This document shows positions 1 through 11,900 of a stretch of DNA of 64,000 bases, in pieces. The notes beneath the pieces were generated by a model, which had not been told where the DNA came from, did not search any database, and saw nothing but the letters and a program-made list of their open reading frames with translations. The position numbers and the translations under genes are program-made. Every line of letters starts with the position of its first letter. Position 1 is the first letter of the stretch. Source of the stretch: Coturnix japonica (Eukaryota > Chordata > Aves > Galliformes > Phasianidae); NCBI RefSeq assembly GCF_001577835.2, contig NC_029529.1:9364157-9428156 (forward strand), written 5' to 3'.

Positions 1-190
1 TCTCTCAGGTGCGGTATCTCATCCCAGGCCTGATGCTTGGACCTCCTTTATGGCCTTTATGCCATCAGCATGTAGGTCTGAGCTGCGCTGTGGTTTTGCT
101 ATTTAATATCCTTTGTGAGAAATCCTTATTATTTTTTCTCCTCTGTAGGATCTGTATGTATTGTAAATAAAATAGATCAGGGTAAACCCC
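1..190 (+). other. Probable 3' UTR end of the upstream gene (USP7 by synteny)
   Basis: A canonical AATAAA lies at 166-171 on the plus strand in an AT-rich stretch, followed by a GT/T-rich tract (roughly 190-215) of the kind that follows a cleavage site. No coding sequence is visible. In human the gene beside CARHSP1 on this side is USP7, transcribed in the same direction as CARHSP1, so its 3' end is expected here. The poly(A) signal is seen; the gene identity is inferred from gene order only. Confidence 0.35.
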
Positions 191-924
191 TTGTTTGTGT
201 CTTTGTTGGTTCATTTTGGAAAAGCTTTTCGAAGCAAAAGCAAATGGTTTGTTCAGAAATCAGGATGGTTTGGAGTAAATGAAGATGGATTTTGCAAAGT
301 TCAGCTAAATTGTGTCGAGAGTGACATTCGTTGCCATAAGTAGAGCTGGCCAGAAGGTAAATGTGGAGCACTTGGGTGAGTTTGTAGGTTTTTCACTTTT
401 CCTGTTTTTCTTAGAGGAACTAATTCGGTGACTGCAATGTTGAGGCTGGTGGTGTCCTGGTTCAGTGTGAGCAGCTGGTGGTGTTTGTTCCCTGCCTTTA
501 AATGAGCTGGTGGATTTTATCATTGGGGTGTTAATTCTCATTAGATCAAAGTGATTAAGCGGGCTGGGTCACCTGAGGACAGAACCACTGATGCTGGGCA
601 GCCCAGAAAACAGCTGTGTCTGAACACTGCACAGGTTACTTCAGCTATGGCCACCCGAGCTCCAGGCAAGTAACGATGGCTGCCCGGTGAGGAATACCAA
701 CCCTGGCACTGATTTCTTCTGTATTCTACAAATTTAAGCTTTCCTAATGGTAGAGTAGCTCTGCAGAACAGCCACATCGCGGGTACCAGTGCCACCCGCT
801 GGCAGTTGGCAGGGATGGTAGCCGCATTTCTGCGCTGTAGGCGTTAAGGCAAATAGAGGCAGCAAGTGTGGGCTTGGGGTTTATTTTTTTGGTAATGGCC
901 ATTGGGTTTCTTTGTTTTCTTAGG

Positions 925-1055
925 GCACTTAAAGCCCCGCTGGAGCTGGATCCCAGCCGGGCGGCTCCGCGGCTCCTCATGGCGTCCTGCCCGGCCCGCC
1001 CTGTGCCGCCATGGGGCGCTGTGTGCAGGGCGGGCTGCGGATCCCTTCAGGTCAG
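925..1055. other. Short isolated CpG-rich patch
   Basis: About 130 bp of strongly G+C- and CpG-rich sequence stands out from AT-richer flanks, between the upstream 3' end and the LITAF-like 3' end. It contains a plus-strand ATG at 979 and a run to a possible donor near 1051, but no recognisable protein. It could be a small CpG island, an orphan promoter or chance. The rest of 190-1470 shows no gene. Confidence 0.3.
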
Positions 1056-1470
1056 TAATCGGGAGAGAGGACACCAGATGGGGAAAATTGGCTGTTTTAG
1101 TGTTGAAAGTTGGAGTTTGTGATGATTTTATATGAAAGCTGCAGGGGTAAGTCGTATATTACTTCGCAAAAGACACAAGTCGGAAGCTTGGCTTGTGAGC
1201 AGCTGAGCTCGGCCTCTTTCCACAGGTGCGCTGGGCACGGCCCTGCTCCTCCAGACGGGCTGCAGGGTCCCCTGCCCACCATGTGCTTATGGCGGCTTAA
1301 ATCGCCCAAAGAACTGAATAAAACAAGTCCATCTGATAATATCAGGTGGCTTTTGTGCTCATTCTGCTGGTTTGATAATGTAGGCTGCTGTCCTGGCACG
1401 CATCTTCCCCTGGGGATGCAGGGCGTCACGGACACAACACTGCTTTGTCTGCATTGTTAACAAGAACGCG

Positions 1471-1476
1471 TTTATT
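1471..1476 (-). terminator. Candidate poly(A) signal of the LITAF-like gene
   Basis: AATAAA on the minus strand, about 410 nt downstream of the stop codon of the LITAF-like gene. It is the nearest canonical hexamer in the right direction, so the 3' UTR is probably about 0.4 kb. Confidence 0.5.
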
Positions 1477-1884
1477 TTCTTATCTCATATGTAACACAGT
1501 AACGAGGGTTTCATAACTTAGCATTTCATCAATAAATAATCAGCTTGCCCTGTGCCACCCACAGCCCTGCAGGGGCAGGTCATGTTCAAGGAGGAGCAGA
1601 GAGAAGCAAAACCCTGACGGGGTTTGGTGCAGAGAAGGCAGTGCTGCTCCAACAGCTGCTGTAAAATGGCAATGGCAGGTAATGCTGTGTCTGCCTGGGC
1701 AATGGCAGGTAGTGCTGGAGCTCTCACTGGCTGTGAGGGCAAATTCCAGGTGGATGAGGTGAGGGAGCTGCAGAATCAAAGCAGAACCAAAGCCTGCTCC
1801 AGTGTTTCCCGTCAGTAGTTCTTCACGTGGAATCTTACGCCATTTGGAAACAGACTTGACAACATCTGGCTGTGTTGACTGTCC

Positions 1885-4251
1885 CTATAGTCTTTTGTAT
1901 CTGTAAATATGAAATTGGCAGTACGGGCAGTAATGGTCTGCGTCCTTGAAGATCCTCACAAAGAGAGGTACAAAGCAACATCCAAAGCAGCACCTGTAGA
2001 CAGAGAGGAGATGGGTGTGCGTTGAATGAGTTACTGACTTTTCTTTCTGTTGGCTCCATCTGTTTTTATTCCATCTGCCATATCGCTTCATGAATCCACT
2101 TCTTTCTGAGGTTCTTTACTACTTCATTACTAACATCTTGCATGGTCGTCTTATTCTTTATTTATTTGCAGGTTGGACTCAATGATCTCTTGAGGTCCCT
2201 TCCAACCCCTACAATTCTGTGATTCAGAACCCAATTCTAAAGTATGGTACTATGGTAATGTTGTACTGATTTTTACTTGTCTTACAAGGAGTAATAACAT
2301 AGTTGGTTAAATCTCTGGCAGCCATGATCACAGACTGACTTTTTAGGAAGCACAGAAGAAGGGCAACCTGTCTACATAAGCATTAACTGTAGCTTAAATT
2401 GTATTGGACCTACATTTGTAACCTTCTGCTGTGAGGAATCTGCGCTGTATATGGAAAAACTTACCCAACCATGCACAGGCTGGTGCACAGGAGGTAGGAC
2501 AGTTTGCCCAACCTGTAGGTGACCTGTGTGGTGATGTGCTGGCGGCAGTTAGGACATATTGTGGATGTTGGTCTGCTTGAGAAGATTCCAGCTACGATGA
2601 TCGGAGGCTGAGACACCAGGTAGACTGAGTTGAGTTTAAGAGGAAACGAGCAAAAAAGATGAGAAACCTTTTACAAGCCATCAATTTTTAGTTATATAAT
2701 GTAGGTTCCTGAAATGACCAACCTGTGATACTGTTATTGACTGAACTCATGATATCTACTCATAAGGACATGCACTGGGAGCTGCCACTGGGGAACTCCA
2801 CAGTCAGGCAGTGTCTGCTGCCTGGTGGTGGCACTGAGAGCGTCTTAAAGAAAACTCCACATTTGTTGACTTTAGAACCAGCAGCGTGCTGTTGCTCTTA
2901 GCAGTAGAATTATGAACGTTGTCAGAAATGTTCCCTGGCACTTACCGGGCGGCTCGACGGTGGCTGTTTCTCGATAGGAGTAAGGTGGGGGAGCAGGATA
3001 TTCGTAGCCCCCTAAGGGAAGAAGGACAGTAAGATATAACAGTGGTCAGCTCACTTTCCAGAAGGTTGGGCTGAAGGTCTGTAGTACCTCTAACTGGGTC
3101 CTTCCAGTGGTTACCACCCTTACTACTAATGTTTGGAACATTTTTTTTCTAGTCTGATTTTTCTTTTTTTCCCCCCAGCTTCAAGCCAAGGAATTTATTT
3201 CATGGTACCTTCTGGTCTGCAGACAAAGAATTTTTTTCCTCCGGTTGTGGGTAAGGAGTCGGGGAGCTGGTGACTGAGTCACCTCAAGCATTTTCAGTTC
3301 TGTTGCTAAGGATGCTCAGGCTGGCTGAGTGTTAAGTGAAATGAATGAACGTTTAAAACCATTCATGCAGTCAGCAGTAATGGGTTTCCTGTGATTGGTG
3401 TGTTATGGCTTGGTGTGTTCCTGGAAAGGAGCTGCTTCCTTGTGGCCATCTGCACACCTCAGTGTTAGATGTGTCAGGTGTCCAATAGCTCACAAGTGAG
3501 ATATTCTGTCCCCAGCCTTGCGTGAGTTCCTTGAGGAGCTTAGAATGAATCCTGGGAAGTCTTTGTAAAGAAAAATGTGTGTGGAAAGATCTGGTCAGGG
3601 TAAAGCGCTCTGTGACATGTGAAGTTTAGCAACTCTGTACTGCACCTTCTGACCTCCATTCTGGTTGCTTCTCCAGCCCTGTCAGTTTCCTCAATAGCAG
3701 GAAGGCTGACATCTCATGTCTTTCAATGAGTGTGAGCTCCAGCAGGCAGAAGACAAAGGAGCATTGTGAGATACTTGTGTAGGTGTGGGAGCAATGCCTG
3801 GTGTCAAAGCAAAAGCCGACCCAGCTGCACAGCAGTCATTGAGAGGAGCTGCCAGCCCTTCAGCTGTGCCAGCCCCCACGGGGTGAATGGGGAAGGGCCC
3901 AGGTGCTACATTTACTCAGCTAAGGAGGGAGGGCAGCTCTGGGCAGGAGTGCGAGGGAAAGGGCCAGTCCTCTGGAATAGCAGATGGCAGGTCCCAGCCC
4001 TGGGTTTTATATGCTGGCACAGGCACATTCTGAGCCCCTGGTGTTAAGGCCAAGTTGGGCCTTTTATGAGCTGCTTGAGTTATGCTCCAGAAAATGACCA
4101 TTGTTTGCCACACAGCCACCCAGAAGCTCTTTCCATCCACACTCAGCAAAGGCTGCTTACCCCCTTGGCTGCAGTACTCAGGCGCAGAGGGTTCTTGACG
4201 TGCTTCATACATAACCATGGGGATTTCTGTGCGTCCCTTCTCACTAGCCAT
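1885..4251 (-). CDS. LITAF-domain (SIMPLE-like) membrane-associated protein, 4 coding exons, 141 aa
   Basis: Coding exons on the minus strand: 4161-4251, 2946-3011, 2465-2624, 1885-1993. All junctions are GT-AG and phases join to 142 codons including TAG. The N-terminal third carries a PSAP motif (21-24; TSG101-type late domain) and a PPPY motif (38-41; NEDD4-family WW binding), as in LITAF. The LITAF domain follows: CPNC at 76-79, a hydrophobic Cys-rich segment around 94-121 that inserts into the membrane from the cytosolic side, then CPYC at 128-131 and a YKRL terminus. The two CxxC half-sites bind one zinc. Family members sit on late endosomes and lysosomes and help ESCRT-linked sorting. 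The start is the ATG at 4251, 13 nt after a possible acceptor (exon from 4264), implying a non-coding first exon upstream. It is shorter than human LITAF (161 aa) with a different N-terminus, so it is a paralogue, perhaps the counterpart of mammalian LITAFD; I am not certain of the symbol. Confidence 0.88.
2171..2225 (+). mobile_element. CR1 LINE, 3'-terminal fragment
   Basis: Typical CR1 3' end in sense orientation: a GGTTGGACT block, the TCCCTTCCAACCC block and a terminal ATTCTGTGATTC. It lies in the last intron of the LITAF-like gene, antisense to it. Confidence 0.8.
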
Positions 4252-5137
4252 CTCTGGAGTTCACCTGACAAAAGTAGCACAAAATAACATCTACAGTCAG
4301 TGGCTCTCAGTCCCCTGTACCTGTCAATGCCTCCTTCTGTAACTCCTAGTTCTTATACTCAGATTTCACTTAGAGGAAAACTGGCAGTTCTCTTATTCCG
4401 GCTGTTTTATGAACCGCAGTACAGTCAGTTACTGTTACAGTTCCAGGTGAGGCAGATGAGGAGAAGCAGAAAATAGAATCTTTCTTTGCATTGGAAAGCT
4501 GACAGCATTTACCAGCAAGCATGGTGTTTGGAGCGCTCACATTTGTGTCTGCAAGTGTTACCCTTACAGAAAAGTTAATGTGGTTTTCTTTTCTGTGGAC
4601 TGTCAGAATAATCAAGACGGGGAAGGTTGCACATCCAACCACCTGCAAAAAAACCCTTTGTATGTCATTAAATCACAGCATGCAACTGTGCAACCCGTGG
4701 CAATTTGGATCTTTCAGCAGGTTATTGTGCAACTTCATCATCATCATCACAATGACCAGTCTTGTACTGTGAAACTATTGTCTCATCATTGGTATGACGG
4801 GCGTTTGTTGGTCAATATCATTATTATCTATGACTGTGCTACCTGAGGCTTGAGGACCAGGCTGCAAAGTATGTGTGTGTTGCAGGTGTTAGTAGACACT
4901 GTTCTTCACAGTCCAGGAGAGTGGGAGGAAGAGGATACAGCTGGAGATACATGTTGTATTACTGTGAATAGAATGGTGTTAATTACTCTTAGCTATCCTT
5001 TGATCCACTATTAACTGGCTGATTAATGATTTGATAAATTAATGTTAACAGTAGGAATCGCTTTGCAGAAGAAAGTTATGGCTTTACATGCAGGTCAGCA
5101 AGGAAGGGTGATTTGGGGGAGGAAAGGAACCAAAGAT

Positions 5138-5372
5138 AGAATCACGGTTTGGGTTCAAAAGGACCTTAAAGCCCATTGAGACCAACCCCTGCCATGGGCA
5201 GTGACATCAGATTGCCCAGAGCCCTGTCCTACATGACCTCAAACACATCCAGTGCTGGGGCATCCACCACTCTGAGCAGCCTGTTCCAGTGCCTTACCAG
5301 CTTCATCATTCTCTTAGTTTAAAGCTATTTCTCCTCTCTTGTCATCCAAACCTGGTTAAATGTCCCTCTAGT
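5138..5372 (-). mobile_element. CR1 LINE 3' fragment, antisense
   Basis: Reads on the plus strand as the reverse complement of a CR1 3' region: AGAATCACGGTTTGGGTT, then the CCCCTGCCATGGGCAG block, GGGGCATCCACCACTCTGAG and CTGTTCCAGTGCC. About 235 bp, diverged, so an old insertion. Confidence 0.85.
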
Positions 5373-6335
5373 AGCAGAATTAATAGCAAAGGTAGTAAGG
5401 GGGATGGCATAGAGGGAAAAAAAAAAACAGAGATGAAGCATAGGCCTTGTTATGACTGAAGAAGTTAGAGAAGATGGCTAAGATATGGATTATTTAGGCA
5501 GAGTGGTGAAAAGTGTATTTCAGTGTGCTCGGTGTAAAGAAACTAAAAGGCTGGAAATGTTGGATGTGTTAATAGGGCGTTGGTGAAGCTTTATGAGAAT
5601 CCCAATGAGAAGACACAAGGAAAGCTGAGAGTAAAGACATCCTGGGTAAGGTGGCACAATGAGAGCCAAGGAAGGGTAATGAACTGTAGAGAAGAATATC
5701 TCAATAGTAACTATGATAATAGACAGATGGGTGTTAGACAGTGTTGATGACCGTGGGCTGTTTCTTTGGGACGAGCATCAGTGGACAAATGTATTAGGAG
5801 TGTCTTCAGGTTTTTTAGCTTATTGTTAACCTGATACTTACACAGTACATGCTAAATACTGGGTGTTGTCATTTCTGGTGACGTTTCTGCTGAATTAATC
5901 TCACTCATTGTAAAACAGGAACAAGAGGAAAGGGATTTTGAATTTCATCCAGTGACTGTAAGCCCAGGCAAAAGGAGGGAATAATAATAATAATGGTTAA
6001 CATAGCGAGCTCATTGCAAGTTAACAGCTGAATGCAAGCAAACACTGACTAATCCCTGCTCCACCCAGTGAGGTGTTAATGTAATAGCACCAGGTAAGTG
6101 TACAGGGCAGGAGGTGCAGAAGAAAAGCCAGTGACTTCAGTGAATCAGCAGCATGAGCCAGGAATGGTGTGGGAGTCCTCATTTGTGCTGGGTCTTGCTT
6201 GAGCCGTGAAGCACTGAAGCTGTGGACCATAGGCTGCTGCCCTGGATTTGGGTTGCTTTCAGCCTTTTATTTGCTGTTCTAACAGTGCTGCTTGTTGGGA
6301 TTGAGCAGCTGCCCCAGAGGATGTGAGCCAGGAGC

Positions 6336-6384
6336 GGGATTTGATCCTTGCAAGTCCTTTCCAGCTCGAGGCATTCTGTGATCC
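6336..6384 (+). mobile_element. CR1 LINE 3' scrap
   Basis: Short match to the CR1 tail: TTTGATCCTTGCAAG, then CCTTTCCAGCTCGAGGCATT and CTGTGATC. The remainder of the element is not recognisable. Confidence 0.55.
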
Positions 6385-8780
6385 CCAGCTGTTGCAGGAG
6401 CTGCTTCACCCCTCCTGCCAGGAGGCACAGGGCTTGGGCAGCCTCTGGGCCTGAGTGCTGTGCATCTGGAGTTCCAGGAATAGGGTTTCCTGGAGGGTTT
6501 TCCACAGCTCAGTAGGCCCTTTTGTTTAGCTGGTGCTCTCAGCTCTGTTGCTGCTGTGCCTGTGATGTCTGAGAGCACACTGGGACTGTGAACACCCACA
6601 TCTGGTGTTATTGCCATGGCTTAGAGCTAGAACCTTTCCTTTCTCAGAGGGGATAATCTGCTGGAGATGTAGGAGAGTGTTACAGTATTAGGAGTGCTGA
6701 GGGAGAACAGGGCAAGAACTGTCAGGCAGCGGTTCCTGAAGAGTGGAAAGTGTCCTATGAGCTCCCTTCCAGAAACCAGCAGCGTGCAGTTGGCCCACAC
6801 TAGATGCCAAAGGAGGTGATGCAAGTTGTCCTGTCTGCAGTCACAGTGAGCGAAGACGGCTCTCATCCAGGGCAGAGCAGAGCCCTGTGCACTCCTGACA
6901 TGGGGGCTGGGTTTATCTATAGCTTTCAATGTCGTCTCAAGCAATTACAAACTACTTGACTTGCAGGCAGGAACAGTTACAGGGATGCAGAAACAAGTCT
7001 GTGCTTTCTCTGTTGTCTCAGTCTCTTCTGCATATGGGCGGGATCAGTTTGCATTGGGAAATAAAGCATGCTTTAAGTTCAGTGTATTTTAAAACTATTA
7101 AACAGAGGAAAAAATCACATCTCGTGTGTACATAAAGACCCCATTTAGAGAATGAAGGTGCAAGGTCTTTCTGTTTTAGGGAGGATAGGCAACAGCAGTT
7201 ACCATCCTCCTCCTCTGGGTTCACTCCAGCTCTCAGTTCAGGTGTGCAGAGTGGCATTCATTGAGCCAAGCAAAGCTGCTGAACTGCAGAATTCCATGGC
7301 AGGGCTTTGCTCCCCAGCACTCACCAACACGTCCAGCACATTCCTGCCAAACATCCCCAATGGCTGAATAGTGCCTGGCTCAGTGTGCATGCCCAGATAC
7401 CATTGGTGCTGTACAGGGGGGAAATGAAGGCACATGGACGACAGTCTTTTAGTAATCCTTAGAGATTTGTCAGTCAGCCTCTGTGTATGGTCAGAACAGT
7501 TGTAGTGAGAAGAGAGACTTTCCTTCCTCTACATGGTTTGTCAGTTGTTGCATGTTTGTAGTGATGGGCAGACAGACAGTCCTGTGTATGCAAGCCAGTC
7601 ATCTTTTCGTCTTTCTAAAGTGTTCTTTGCAGTTTGATTTCAATTTTGAGAGGAATATGCTTTTCCTACAAGCACTTCTTCTAAGGTGACAGTGTGGCAG
7701 TTGAAATGGAAGTATCTGTGAGACTGGAGAGCCCCATGGGATTCGTGTCTGCTTCAGTCTGGGTGCAGCTCAGCAGAACTGGGAAGTACTGCAGACTGAT
7801 TCAGAAATATCACTGTGTGAGTGCTGTACATGTTTGCTTTGTAAGTATCAGCCTGTGCTGATGATGTGTTTACAGTTTGACTTGAAGAGCTGTAGTTCAC
7901 TGCAGTACAAATTCCTCTCCATTGAGATACTATGATTCTATGAGAGGAGGCAGATGGGATTCAGCAGACGTGCCTGTATTGGAGCCCAGGTAGCTCTTCC
8001 TGTGTCTGTTCAGTTGCAGTTCTTTGTCAGCAGTGGATTGGCCTGATAAAAAACATGATGTGGCGCTTTGGTGAAAACTGGTCAAGATTTTCTAATCCCT
8101 TTTGTATTTAAGGGAGGCTTTTTTAGCAAGAAGCTTCATTGTTGGAGCTGCAGCCTCCAAATGAGGTTTCCAAAATGCTTCCAGGAGCCATTAGTGATGC
8201 TGGCCTGCCTCTATTCCAGCTGTAGTGGTGCTGCTCCTGGGAGGTGGTTGTGGATGTGTTGGCATCCAGAATCCAGGCAGGACGGGAAGCAGTGGTTGCA
8301 TGAGGAAAATGCTGAATGTCTCTTCCAGTTTCGGCTTATGTCAGAGTGTGATTTGACATTGACTTCAGTAACAGCCAGTTCAGGGCCAGAACTAAATGGG
8401 ATGCAGAATTTGTAAGGGATCATTCTGTGATTCCGGTATTTGCAGTGTAATTCCTTCAGAAGTTTTCTGTTCTGGAATATTAAAATACTTCAGGAATGGC
8501 TCTGCAGATTTCATGGATGTTTGGAGGTGTAGCAGTGATCTGATGGTCTGTGATGATGGTTACAATGTAATGTGCTCTTGTTGTACTGCCATCATTAGTT
8601 CAATGTGTTCTGTGGGCATTCAGCCCTTCCACCCACTTTTATTAACCCAAACAGTTTTGATTCCTACTATTGTAAGGAGTGACCATAAAATCCCATTTCT
8701 GGCTTGCAGTTGCATCTGTGATTGGATAACATTGAGTGCATCTGTTTTATTTTACTGAAACAGTTATTTCTCATTTTCAG

Positions 8781-8933
8781 TCAGCGATGAAATGCTGAAT
8801 TCCTCAGTGGAGAGGTCTTTTCTCATCAGCCCCAAGTTTGTTGCTTATGGTAACATTCGCAGTGTGCTGAGGCTGTTCAGATGTTCAGGAAGGAATAGCA
8901 CAGATAAACAAAGAACTGCGGAGCAGCATCCAG
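8781..8933 (+). other. Exon-like segment of unknown transcript
   Basis: A pyrimidine-rich tract ending TTTTCAG precedes 8781 and a CAG|GTATG donor follows 8933. One frame is open through all 153 nt; the other two contain stops. The peptide is not one I recognise. Both splice sites are good, but exon-like segments occur by chance in long intergenic DNA. Confidence 0.2.
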
Positions 8934-11900
8934 GTATGTTTATTCGTGTTTCTAAAATAGAAACTCAAAACAGGACAGCAGGCAGCAGATTAAAAGTTGG
9001 ACATAGAGAAGTATTCAGTGCCTGAAGTAGGCATCTTGCCTGTGAACTCAATGAAGGGTGCTTGGCACCTTCTGCTGCTGGCCCTGAGCAGGCAGCTGCA
9101 TACTTGGGTGTGCAAATAGCAGCTCGGCCCGGCCTACATGGACCCACACAGCTGCTGGCATTTTCTAGTCCTATCCCAGTCAGACTTAGTTGGGTTGTTC
9201 CTTCATCAAGGGAGTTGTAGTCTGTAATCTAGTACACCTTCTGTTCCTGTTGCTCACAGCACTACACAAGCTTGTTGTGCCCTCACTTCTGGACAGTGGA
9301 TTATTATTAATTCTGGACAGAAGTGACCAGATGAGCTCTGTCCTCAGCCTGTAGGATAGTATGAACGTTTTCTTATATTTAAAGGAAATGCTGTCTTTAA
9401 TGAAATTGGAAGTACTTTGTCCTCTTCCATGGCCACATTGTGCCAATGACTTGCATCTACACTGTGTTTCTTTGTCCTCTGATGTCACTTTGTACTGAGG
9501 AGCTCCCAGTTGTAGCTGCATTTCCCAGTATTATTCTCTGAGCGTACTGCTGAGCAGTGCAGTAGGTAGGAATTGTCACAGCAGTTCTCTCAGTTTTCTC
9601 ACTCTGTGCAACAGATTTTCTGCTTCCCGACATTCATGTCTTCATTCATACTTTTTTTTTGCCACTCCCACATTTCTATCCAAACTACTAATTAAAATAC
9701 TAAATAAGCTCTGTCACTGATTTCTGTGTGAACCTTTGATGTAAACCAGATATATCCCTTAATACCTGCTCCTTAATTTGCTGTTTGAAGCATAATGCCT
9801 TGCCTTCACAGGTCAGCTTCACTCACATTTAAAGGGCCTCCGTTCTGAAGGACGAGCAGAATTGGGCCATGAGATTGCATTAAAACTTCTCCCTCCCTAA
9901 TTACTGTTTCAAAAATAGAGTGTTAACCACGAAAAGGAAGTGCTGTCCGGTGTTCCATGCATTAACCTGGGCTGAGGTGAAATAAAGGACGGTTTCAGAT
10001 CCTGTTCTACAACAGTGACGATGAGCAAAATTAAATTACTCTTTGTTTTACATACAGAGACGTTGTATCAAGAAGGCGCTGTGACCATTCTGCAGTGACG
10101 TTGTCCAAATTTGGCTGTGGCTTATCTTAAAATTTGAGCAAGCAACAGAGTATAGAGTATATGGTATGTTTAGATTCTTTCTTTGTCCTCCATTGACACC
10201 GTTTTTCATATTTCCTTCTAGATGTCTGAGCTGAGGGCAGCCTTACACAATTGCTTTTATCGCTTCATCGTTACCTTAACATTTGATGATATTGCATCTT
10301 TTCATTAGATTCTTTTATGGATTTACATTCAATACTGACAGCACTAAAACACGGGTAGCTGGCATTTCATTTATAACAAAAAAAAAAGATGTCCATAGCT
10401 TGTCCTTCCACCGAAAACTGATAAGACAGCATAAATAACGTGTCATGTAGCATCTGGACCTGGTCTGACAACTCTTCCAAAGTTATTATGGATAACGTTA
10501 ATTTGAGGAAAGCAGGTGTGTGCCCTGCTGTGTGTGACATAAGCCCTTTCTGATGGTGCATCCATTTGACTTTCTGTTCTTATTATTGTTCTCATCTTTA
10601 CCTTATCAGATTGTTTTCCTGTTTTCCATCTTTGGTCTGTTCTAGGAAATAAGCAAAGTACCCTAAAAACAATCTTTGCCTCCAGATTTCCAGATTGGGA
10701 AAGCCTGACAATTCAATCACAGAGTTACTTTTGCAGCCAAGAGCCACAGCTGTCACACTCCCTGAGCTCCCTGTCTGTCTCAGTCCTCGCCATATCCCTG
10801 TCGGTATTTCGTAAGGAATAGTATTGATTCAGAGTAATCAGAAAGCTCTTACCTTTAGGTAACTCTGGCAAGTTCTGGGAGCAGAAATGCTTTAAAAGTT
10901 GATCAGTTCATCCACGTCTTTCCAATGCAGCTGTGTCTAGGAAAGGAAGCAGCACACATGACCAGTGACATGACTTGCCAACGTGCCTCAATAATGTATC
11001 TGGCTGAAGAAGCCAGCAAGTCAGGTTAGTAGCTGGTGTATAATTATCACAGCCTACAGCTCACACCTGCTGTGCCACAGGAATGTGGTGTGACAGGCTT
11101 GCACTGGAGTATTTCCCAGGTAGTTTTCTAATATCACATAAATTTTACTTCATGCTATCCTGAAACCTAGATGCAGACAACTAGAAGAAGCTTGGGAATA
11201 ACTTGGGGGCGATGGAGCGAAGTGTATGACCTAACCCATCGCACTTATATGCCTGACCATCACAGGGACTTATAAAGCCATTGGTGCTGTTGAATCTGGG
11301 ACTCTGACATTGTGTTCTTGGTGTCAGAGATTATTTTCAGTTTCTGACTGATAAAGTCTTGATGCTTAGATCAGCAAATGTGTATGTGCAGGGTAATAGC
11401 CATTGATGCTGCAGCTGTGGTCTTGGTGACTGGGTTTGTGGCTGAACTTGGCTTTTTGTGAAAGCAGCACTTTATCTCAGTGGTGGGGTGACCCTGACTG
11501 GCCACCAGACCCCCACCCAGCCACCTTTCCCTTCTCAGTGTGTCAATGGGAAGAAGTAATACAGAAATGCTTGAGGGCTGAGGTAAAGACATGAAGTCAT
11601 AAGTAAAACAGACTCAACCTGGGGAAAATTAATTTAATATATTGCCGGATTTCAGCTTCTTCAGCATCCTTTCAGTAGCTATTGTAGGTATCCACTACAG
11701 CTATATCCTTTGACATTTAACCTCATGTATGTCTTCCTGTTAAGTACAGACATCTCCATTTTTGCAATTCTTAGTCATGCCCATGGAATTGATCTTTCTT
11801 CTTCAGTGACACTGACCAGAGAACCCTTCCTTAAGAAGATGTCAAAATAATACATCTCCTCTGAGCATTTCCATTTCAATAAAGCAGCATTTTAATACCT

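Larger units (their letters stand above)
4265..8780. other. Intergenic, no gene seen
   Basis: Between the LITAF-like first coding exon and the first exon-like segment. It holds two CR1 fragments and small AT-rich tracts. Open frames here are short and lack family similarity or paired splice sites. An unspliced 5' UTR exon of the LITAF-like gene may hide just upstream of 4264. Confidence 0.5.

Noticed and set aside
7922-7945. Possible CR1 tail (ATGATTCTATGA)
   Set aside because: Too short and without the preceding CR1 blocks; cannot be separated from chance.
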